From positions 1 through 29,262 of the IMG/VR virus record IMGVR_UViG_3300009183_000275: a DNA stretch of 29,262 nt. One strand, given 5' to 3'. The translations under genes and the position numbers were made by a program. Shown piece after piece: positions 24,133 through 29,262 of the stretch. The stretch is from a virus. The notes under the pieces are model-generated. The model ran no database searches. It worked only from the letters and a program-made list of their open reading frames with translations, and was not told the origin of the DNA. Numbering within the stretch: position 1 is the first letter of the stretch; each line of letters starts with the position of its first letter.

Positions 24133-25428
24133 ATGTATTTCATCGTCGAGACCGAAGAGCAATTAGCACAGCTCTCTAGACCGGAAAAATGTTTTATAGA
24201 GCTAATGTCTCTTTCTGAGCATACTCACCCCTCTCTAACTACACCGTGCGTATTATATTATAACGATTTCCAGAAAGGTTATATAATTCCAATCAATCAT
24301 TCAGAAGGTTTTTCTTTTTCTATTGAAAAGATTCAGACTTTTCTTCAAGAAATCCCTAAAGTCTACTTGTTAGATCACAAGTGGCATTCTTATTACTTAG
24401 ATCTACCTAATGCAATCGATTTATACTTTACTGCTTTAGATGTAGACGGTAAGGTTGAAGATTTTCAATGCTATACACCAGTACACCTAGACTTCTACGA
24501 AAAGTTTAAATACTCACCAACAGTAAACACTTACATTCCAATCTCAAAGCATTATGAAAGGTGTGAATGTATGTTTGAAATAGTTAAAAAGTACATTGGA
24601 CTGGAGTTAAATACAGAATGGCAGGGTATATACACAGAAGTATATAAATGGGTAGAAGAGCAGGGAATCTTGGTGGATGAAAAGCTCTTTGATAAGTACT
24701 TTGAGACTCCTTGGAAGGGGAGATCTATGAGGGATAGTAGGGTTTATTCAAGTTATAACCTATATAACATTACCTCACGTCCTACTAATGCATTTAATAG
24801 TATAAACTTCCTGGCTTTTAATAAAGATAACCATTCTAGAACGGCTTTTATACCGCAAAACGATGCTTTTGTAGAGTTTGACTTTGATGGATATCATATA
24901 AGATTAATTGCTGATGCAATGCATAGTGATATTCCACAAGATCAATCAATTCACGAGTATTTAGGTAAGCAGTACTTTAATAAAAAAGAATTAACACCAG
25001 AAGAATACCAGGAAGCTAAGAAAATTACCTTTAGGCAGATGTATAACGGAGTAGAGGAGGAGTATATGCACATTGAATTCTTTTTAGACGTATATCATAC
25101 TGTAAGAGCTATGTGGACTACCTATACAAATAATGGTTTTTTAGAGTTACCAAACGGTAGAAAACTTACCCAAGAAAATACGAATCCTCAAAAACTATTC
25201 AACTACTATATCCAGTGCTTAGAAACAGTGAATAACGTGAAAAAACTAAGCAAACTAAAGGAATACCTTCAAAATAAGCAAAGTAAGGTGCTTTTAGTAG
25301 TATACGATTCAATACTAATTGATTATTCAGTAGAGGACGGAAAAGGAACATTAACAGACATTAAAAACATATTAGAAGAGGGTGGATATAGAGTAAAAGC
25401 CAAGAAAGGGCATAACTATAACTTTTAG
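24133..25428 (+). CDS. Divergent family A (Pol I-like) DNA polymerase with degenerate exonuclease domain
   Basis: This 431-aa protein is short for Pol I-like enzymes. The whole polymerase part can be laid on E. coli Pol I: TSRPTN (214-219) on TGRLSS; motif A DFDGYHIR (250-257) on DYSQIELR; IH at 273-274 on DIH; motif B AKKITFRQMYNG (295-306) on AKAINFGLIYG; FLELPNGRKL on YVETLDGRRL; and motif C YDS (391-393) on HDE. Both metal-binding Asp (D250, D392), the motif B Lys (K296) and Tyr (Y304) are kept. The steric-gate Glu is His255, the Arg four before K296 is Tyr292, and the Glu of HDE is Ser393. The N-terminal about 110 residues look like a 3'-5' exonuclease fold (PINHSEGF, LLDHKWHSYY, AIDLYF) without its acidic residues. 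T4 itself uses a family B polymerase. Confidence 0.82.
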   Translation: MYFIVETEEQLAQLSRPEKCFIELMSLSEHTHPSLTTPCVLYYNDFQKGYIIPINHSEGFSFSIEKIQTFLQEIPKVYLLDHKWHSYYLDLPNAIDLYFTALDVDGKVEDFQCYTPVHLDFYEKFKYSPTVNTYIPISKHYERCECMFEIVKKYIGLELNTEWQGIYTEVYKWVEEQGILVDEKLFDKYFETPWKGRSMRDSRVYSSYNLYNITSRPTNAFNSINFLAFNKDNHSRTAFIPQNDAFVEFDFDGYHIRLIADAMHSDIPQDQSIHEYLGKQYFNKKELTPEEYQEAKKITFRQMYNGVEEEYMHIEFFLDVYHTVRAMWTTYTNNGFLELPNGRKLTQENTNPQKLFNYYIQCLETVNNVKKLSKLKEYLQNKQSKVLLVVYDSILIDYSVEDGKGTLTDIKNILEEGGYRVKAKKGHNYNF

Positions 25429-25442
25429 AACAAATTAACAAC

Positions 25443-25450
25443 TATTTATA
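25443..25450 (+). promoter_or_regulatory. TATTTATA box abutting the ATG at 25451
   Basis: The exact box ends directly at the ATG. As a promoter it would leave no leader for this gene, so it may be a chance A/T-rich leader or serve downstream genes. Weaker case than the other boxes. Confidence 0.25.
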
Positions 25451-25870
25451 ATGGAATTTATTAAGTTAACGCAAGAACAATTGAAGAATAAGTTATTTTG
25501 TACATTTTCCCCTAAAGATAAGCTGGAAGATACTTTAGACACCATTAAAGGGGAGTATACTATTATGTATAGTAAAATTTTCGTATTAGAGTCGGAAGAT
25601 TCTGACGAGTATTTATGTACCTATAACATCGAAGTACAGAGCGATAATACAAGAGTACTTCCAAATACTATTTTATTACATAGAAAGAAGGAAACCAACA
25701 CGTTATACACTATTAACAGTTTGAACCTTCTTATTAAGTCCCTAAACGAGGGCATTTTAGATACATCTTTTAGAATTGAGTGGCAAAATTACAGAAACAC
25801 TGTCCTTTTGACTCAAGGTGATGATTTAAGAAAACTTTCTACAAAAATTCACAAAATAGTCAACCTATAA
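25451..25870 (+). CDS. Hypothetical protein in replication cluster
   Basis: This 139-aa protein has mixed alpha/beta character: an N-terminal helix (KLTQEQLKNKLF), a central beta region (YLCTYNIEVQSDNTRVLP), then a helix with NSLNLLIKSLNEGILDTSF, and an end DDLRKLSTKIHKIVNL. There is no membrane segment, zinc motif or recognisable catalytic pattern. It lies between the polymerase and gp32 genes, where T4 keeps gp33 (late co-activator) and gp59 (helicase loader), but I see no sequence likeness to either. Likely transcribed with the polymerase from the 24088 promoter. Function unknown. Confidence 0.65.
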   Translation: MEFIKLTQEQLKNKLFCTFSPKDKLEDTLDTIKGEYTIMYSKIFVLESEDSDEYLCTYNIEVQSDNTRVLPNTILLHRKKETNTLYTINSLNLLIKSLNEGILDTSFRIEWQNYRNTVLLTQGDDLRKLSTKIHKIVNL

Positions 25871-25871
25871 G

Positions 25872-25902
25872 TTGGTATTTCGAATTATTCTACTTACATT
25901 TC
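25872..25902 (+). promoter_or_regulatory. Host-type promoter TTG-N20-TACATTTC before gp32 gene
   Basis: TTG at 25872-25874, 20 bases, then TACATTTC at 25895-25902, one mismatch from TAnnTTTG. It lies 36 bases before the gp32 ATG at 25939, with leader AATAAGTTATG. Confidence 0.65.
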
Positions 25903-25938
25903 CGTATAAGTAAATTTTTTAAACTAAAACAATAAGTT

Positions 25939-26748
25939 ATGGCAATGGACCTATCTGCGATTAAGTCGAAACTTAGTTCGCTACAAACCCAAAAATCAGG
26001 CGGTCAGAAAAGAGACATGTCTTTGATTTTATGGAAGCCTACACCAGGCAAACACTTCGTTCGTATCGTTCCAGCTACATGGGACAGATCAAATCCTTTT
26101 AAAGAGGTATTAGTACATTACGGTATTGGTAACCGTACAATGATTTCATTAGTTAACTTCGGTGAAAAAGATCCGATTGTTGAATTTGCTAAGCAATTAG
26201 CTACAGCAGGGGATAAAGAAAACTGGGTTATGTCTAAGAAGTTAGAACCTAAGATGCGTGTATTCGTTCCTGTCATTGTTAGAGGCGAAGAAGAGAAGGG
26301 TGTACGTTTATGGGAATTCGGTAAGCAAGTTTATGCTGAGTTATTATCATTAGCTGATGATCCTGATGTAGGTGATTACACAGATGTAATTGATGGTCGT
26401 GATATTACGATTGAAACTACAGATGCAGCAACTAACGGTACTGGTTATAATCAATCTAAAGTACGTGTTCGTACTAAAACTACTCCTTTATCAGAAGATG
26501 CTAAAGAAGTTGAGAAGTGGTTAAATACTCAACCAGAAGCATTTACTATCTTTAAGAAATATTCTTATGATGAGATGAAAGAGTCTTTATTAAGTTGGTT
26601 ACACCCTGAAGCGGCTACCGACGAACCAGTAGCACCAGCTACTCCTACAGTAGAAGCACCAGCTTCTGCTAATAAACCAGCATCATTTGCTTTAAATACA
26701 AAACCTAAAGCAAGTATTGACGACGAGTTCGACGAATTATTTAAATAA
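25939..26748 (+). CDS. gp32: Single-stranded DNA-binding protein (gp32 family)
   Basis: This 269-aa protein follows the T4 gp32 plan: N-terminal basic segment for cooperative self-interaction (SAIKSKLSSLQTQKSGGQKR), the core starting LILWKPTPGKHFVRIVP, FKEVLVHYGIGNRTMI, PKMRVFVPVIVR, RLWEFGKQVYAELL, and GRDITIE, and an acidic C-terminal tail ending DDEFDELFK after a Pro/Ala-rich linker, which recruits partner replication proteins. It coats unwound DNA for replication, recombination and repair. It contains no cysteine at all, so the zinc ribbon of T4 gp32 is absent. It has its own host-type promoter and is followed after 8 bases by uvsX. Most arginines use CGT, unlike the AGA-rich neighbours, suggesting high expression. 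Confidence 0.93.
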   Translation: MAMDLSAIKSKLSSLQTQKSGGQKRDMSLILWKPTPGKHFVRIVPATWDRSNPFKEVLVHYGIGNRTMISLVNFGEKDPIVEFAKQLATAGDKENWVMSKKLEPKMRVFVPVIVRGEEEKGVRLWEFGKQVYAELLSLADDPDVGDYTDVIDGRDITIETTDAATNGTGYNQSKVRVRTKTTPLSEDAKEVEKWLNTQPEAFTIFKKYSYDEMKESLLSWLHPEAATDEPVAPATPTVEAPASANKPASFALNTKPKASIDDEFDELFK

Positions 26749-26756
26749 ACAATTAC

Positions 26757-27833
26757 ATGGTAAAAGGAACTAAAGCTTCTCTTAATGAGAGTATAGCGGG
26801 TGCCCTAAAGGGTACCTTTAATCTAGATAGCTTCAAAGAAGCAAAGAACTTATCTAGTACATCGATTAAGATGAAAGAACAAAAATGGATACCTTTATCA
26901 AAAGCCTTTCAAGATTGTCTTTCTATTCCTGGTATACCACAAGGACATATTACCCTTTTAAGAGGTCACTCTGACACCGGTAAAACAACAGCTCTTCTAG
27001 AAGCAGCAGTAAGCGCCCAGAAAATGGGCGTCTTACCTGTTTTTATTGTTACTGAGATGAAGTGGAATTGGGAACATGCCAGGCTAATGGGATTACAGTA
27101 TGACGAAGTAGCTGACGAAAATGGAGTAGTTAAAGACTATAAAGGATTTTTCTTGTATATTGATAGAGAGAGATTAAATAGTATCGAAGACGTAGGTGCA
27201 TTTATTGCAGACTTATTAGACGAACAAAAAAACGGTAAATTACCTTACGACTTATTATTTTTATGGGATTCAGTAGGTAGCATACCTTGTGAAATGTCTA
27301 TAACATCTAATAAGAATAATAACGAGTGGAATGCAGGAGCTATGTCTAAGACATTTGGTAACTTTATTAACCAGAAGATCGTATTATCACGTAAAGAAAG
27401 TCAACCCTATACCAACTCAATGCTAGCAGTTAATAAAATCTGGGTAGCTAAAGCAGAAAACATTATGGCACAGCCTAAGATGAAGAATAAAGGGGGAGAT
27501 ACGATGTATTTTGATTCTTCGTTAATTGTTACTTTCGGTAATGTTACTAGCTCAGGTACAAATAAGATCAAAGCCACTAAAAACGGTAAGGATGTAGAGT
27601 TTGCAAAGAGAACTAAAGTTAGTTGTGATAAGAATCACGTTAACGACGTAACATCTGCAGGTAGAGTTATTATGACTGCACATGGTTTTATTGATGATAC
27701 TAAACAAGCTATTGACGCTTATAAGAAACAGTATTCAAAAGGCTGGTTAAAGACTTTAGGTACTACTGATTTTGATGTAATAATAGAAACTGACGACGAT
27801 AGTAAAGATATTTTTGACGCTTCAGAGGAATAG
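26757..27833 (+). CDS. uvsX: UvsX RecA-like recombinase
   Basis: This 358-aa protein carries the RecA-fold ATPase core: Walker A GHSDTGKTT (residues 70-78), catalytic Glu in VTEMKWNWEHA (E100), Walker B DLLFLWDS (D171), and the downstream polymerisation/DNA-binding region with NKIWVAKAENIM and GGDTMYFDSSL. It ends with an acidic tail. In T4, UvsX forms filaments on ssDNA coated by gp32 and drives strand exchange for recombination-dependent replication. The gene follows gp32 directly, and the promoter of denV lies across its last codons. Length is close to T4 UvsX (391 aa). Confidence 0.93.
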   Translation: MVKGTKASLNESIAGALKGTFNLDSFKEAKNLSSTSIKMKEQKWIPLSKAFQDCLSIPGIPQGHITLLRGHSDTGKTTALLEAAVSAQKMGVLPVFIVTEMKWNWEHARLMGLQYDEVADENGVVKDYKGFFLYIDRERLNSIEDVGAFIADLLDEQKNGKLPYDLLFLWDSVGSIPCEMSITSNKNNNEWNAGAMSKTFGNFINQKIVLSRKESQPYTNSMLAVNKIWVAKAENIMAQPKMKNKGGDTMYFDSSLIVTFGNVTSSGTNKIKATKNGKDVEFAKRTKVSCDKNHVNDVTSAGRVIMTAHGFIDDTKQAIDAYKKQYSKGWLKTLGTTDFDVIIETDDDSKDIFDASEE

Positions 27834-27844
27834 TCGTATCTTTG
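27813..27844 (+). promoter_or_regulatory. Host-type promoter TTTG-N20-TATCTTTG before denV
   Basis: TTTG at 27813-27816, 20 bases, then TATCTTTG at 27837-27844, a full match to both Bacteroidetes promoter elements. It overlaps the end of uvsX and lies 14 bases before the denV ATG at 27859, with leader TAAATAAATGTTATG. The strongest promoter by sequence in the window. Confidence 0.82.
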
Positions 27845-27858
27845 TATAAATAAATGTT

Positions 27859-28248
27859 ATGACAAGGATTAATATCGGAGTACCTCCGCGTGAATTAACT
27901 AACAAGCATTTAATTGCTGAACATAGAGAGATAAAACGTATTCCAAACGTTGTATCAAAAGGTAAATACAACCTTAAGGGTGTTCCACCCCAATTTACTT
28001 TAGGTAAAGGACACGTATCGTTTTTTTATGACAAGCTAGGCTATCTAAAAGAACGGTACGTGAGTCTTTACAATGAGTGTATCATTCGAGGCTTTAATGT
28101 ACAGAACTATGAAGCTTCTTGGGACGGTGTTCCACGGGAGTTAATGAACAGTTATGTACCTACAGAGAGGGATATAGAAATAGTAACAGAAAGGATAGTA
28201 GATAGATTAGCTAATCCAATCGCAAAACAAAAAAAGAATGGATTATAA
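27859..28248 (+). CDS. denV: DenV-type pyrimidine dimer glycosylase/AP lyase (endonuclease V)
   Basis: This 129-aa protein matches T4 endonuclease V (138 aa) along its length: MTRIN start, with Thr2 becoming the N-terminal catalytic amine after Met removal and Arg3 beside it; HLIAEHREIKRIP with E24 at the place of the catalytic Glu; and FTLGKGHVSFFYDKLGYLKE, then ECIIRGFN. T4 DenV flips out and excises UV-induced cyclobutane pyrimidine dimers and nicks the site. It starts behind a full-match host-type promoter and overlaps the RNase H start by 11 bases, so the two repair/replication genes are coupled. The C-terminal Trp/Tyr-Lys-rich end of T4 DenV, important for dimer binding, is replaced by a basic KQKKNGL end. 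Confidence 0.95.
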   Translation: MTRINIGVPPRELTNKHLIAEHREIKRIPNVVSKGKYNLKGVPPQFTLGKGHVSFFYDKLGYLKERYVSLYNECIIRGFNVQNYEASWDGVPRELMNSYVPTERDIEIVTERIVDRLANPIAKQKKNGL

Positions 28249-29251
28249 AAAAATGTTCGCAGAAATGGAGAGTCAAGCTCCTGAAGACTTACATAAAAAC
28301 AGCAAAGTCTTAATTGTAGACTCATTAAATACTTTCTTACGTAGCTTTGTAGCCATTCACCACATTAATCCAGCAGGTAACCACGTAGGTGGCTTAGGAG
28401 GCTTTTTAAAATCGGTAGGTGCTGTTATAAAGCAAATACAACCCACGAGGGTTGTTTTAGTTTTTGACGGTGTTGGCGGTTCTACTAATAAAAGGTACCT
28501 ATATCCTGAATATAAAGCCAACAGACACATTACTAAAATATCAAACTGGGATGCTTTTGATAATCAAGAAGAAGAATCGGAGTCTATTACTAATCAAATT
28601 TTACGTTTAGTTTCTTACTTAAAGTGTTTACCTGTTGATTTAATTGCAATAGATAAAATTGAAGCAGATGACGTAATTGGATACCTTGCAACTAGGTTTC
28701 CCGAAAAAGTAACTATACTATCTACTGATCAAGACTACTTACAGCTTGTATCAGATAAAGTAACTGTCTATTCACCAGTCAAGAAGATAATTTACGACCC
28801 AGCTAGAGTAATAAAAGAGTACGGAATTACACCTCAAAACTTTTTAGTGAGTAAAGTTATACTAGGCGATAAAGGAGACAATGTACCGGGTGTAAAAGGT
28901 ATTGGAGCAAAGACATTATTAAAGCTTTTTCCTCAATTAAAAGAAGAAGAGAAATTTAGGCTGTTAGTTTTACTAGAACATGCAAAGCAAAATATTGCAA
29001 AAAGTAAACATTATGGTGATATACTTAATTTTTCTTATCAATTAGATATAAACCGTAAGTTAATGGACTTAACTAACCCGAATATACCTCAAGAAGATAA
29101 AGTTGTAATAGATAATTTATTACATAATCCAAATAATGAGTACGACCCTACTAAATTTGTAAAATTATACAACGAAGACTTATTAGGTAAGACCTTACTT
29201 AGCCCTCAAATATGGTTAGGTGAAACTTTTGCAAAATTACCTGCCTATTGA
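28238..29251 (+). CDS. rnh: T4 RNase H-type 5'-3' exonuclease (FEN family)
   Basis: This 337-aa protein (T4 RNase H is 305 aa) has the PIN/FEN nuclease plan: VDSLNTFLR (D28), VLVFDG (D77), YPEYKANR, IEADDVIG (E142, D144, D145), STDQDYLQL (D164, D166), GDKGDNVPGV (D211, D214), and a helix-3turn-helix VKGIGAKTLLK for DNA backbone contact. These are the acidic residues that bind two metals. The enzyme removes RNA primers and short adjacent DNA from lagging-strand fragments. The start lies inside denV with an 11-base overlap. The stop is 11 bases from the window end, and a TATTTATT box (29252-29259) follows. Confidence 0.92.
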   Translation: MDYKKMFAEMESQAPEDLHKNSKVLIVDSLNTFLRSFVAIHHINPAGNHVGGLGGFLKSVGAVIKQIQPTRVVLVFDGVGGSTNKRYLYPEYKANRHITKISNWDAFDNQEEESESITNQILRLVSYLKCLPVDLIAIDKIEADDVIGYLATRFPEKVTILSTDQDYLQLVSDKVTVYSPVKKIIYDPARVIKEYGITPQNFLVSKVILGDKGDNVPGVKGIGAKTLLKLFPQLKEEEKFRLLVLLEHAKQNIAKSKHYGDILNFSYQLDINRKLMDLTNPNIPQEDKVVIDNLLHNPNNEYDPTKFVKLYNEDLLGKTLLSPQIWLGETFAKLPAY

Positions 29252-29259
29252 TATTTATT
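29252..29259 (+). promoter_or_regulatory. Possible late box variant TATTTATT at window end
   Basis: It immediately follows the rnh stop, one mismatch from TATTTATA. The downstream gene lies outside the window, so the role cannot be judged. Confidence 0.3.
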
Positions 29260-29262
29260 ATA

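Noticed and set aside
1-29262. tRNA or other structured RNA genes
   Set aside because: Gaps are short and none holds a cloverleaf or recognisable RNA fold.

Overview
This window looks like part of the genome of a lytic, contractile-tailed (T4-like) phage whose host is probably a member of the Bacteroidetes, perhaps a flavobacterium. The T4 signature comes from a gp18-type sheath, a gp19-type tube, a gp26/gp51-type assembly protein, a gp53-like baseplate protein, gp32, UvsX, DenV and a T4-type RNase H. The host guess rests on the AT-rich sequence, the lack of clear Shine-Dalgarno sites, A/T-rich leaders, and five upstream regions that carry TTG-N20-TAnnTT, the layout of Bacteroidetes primary-sigma promoters (-33 TTG, -7 TAnnTTTG). 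All supported genes are on the + strand. I saw no tRNA, CRISPR, integrase or insertion sequence.

Layout. (1) 1-6377: receptor-binding locus, with the end of one S74-chaperone fibre gene, a 57-aa ORF, two LamG-like proteins, and three tandem collagen-like fibres with S74 domains, the second of them frameshifted. (2) 6443-9507: a two-gene unit made of a beta-propeller/radical SAM/SPASM protein and a TPR/FkbM-like methyltransferase, behind a host-type promoter. (3) 9566-13141: two small proteins, sheath, a hypothetical protein and tube, closed by a strong terminator. (4) 13246-13503: a small membrane protein with its own host-type promoter, placed like a moron. (5) 13551-24084: tail assembly chaperone with a downstream extension in another frame and no start codon (candidate +1/-2 frameshift), tape measure, and baseplate/hub genes including a 1422-aa hub with a C-terminal cell-wall-hydrolase-like domain; one baseplate gene is split by a frameshift. 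(6) 24133-29251: DNA metabolism, with a highly divergent family A DNA polymerase, an unknown protein, gp32, UvsX, DenV and RNase H.

The regulatory layout is unusually readable. The DNA-metabolism genes, the radical SAM pair and the small membrane protein follow TTG-N20-TAnnTT promoters. Most virion transcription-unit starts (fibres, pre-sheath gene, sheath, tube, chaperone, tape measure) instead follow TATTTATA or a one-base variant. I propose the first as the early/middle class and the second as the phage late class. TATTTATA is the exact reverse complement of the T4 late box TATAAATA, so its orientation needs experimental proof.

The points most worth following are the radical SAM/methyltransferase pair, the out-of-frame tail-chaperone extension, the two promoter classes, and the polymerase that has lost its steric-gate glutamate. 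Two other apparent frameshifts (about 5050 and 17558-17613) each look like one missing base. They could be sequence errors, so the chaperone frameshift also needs read-level checking.
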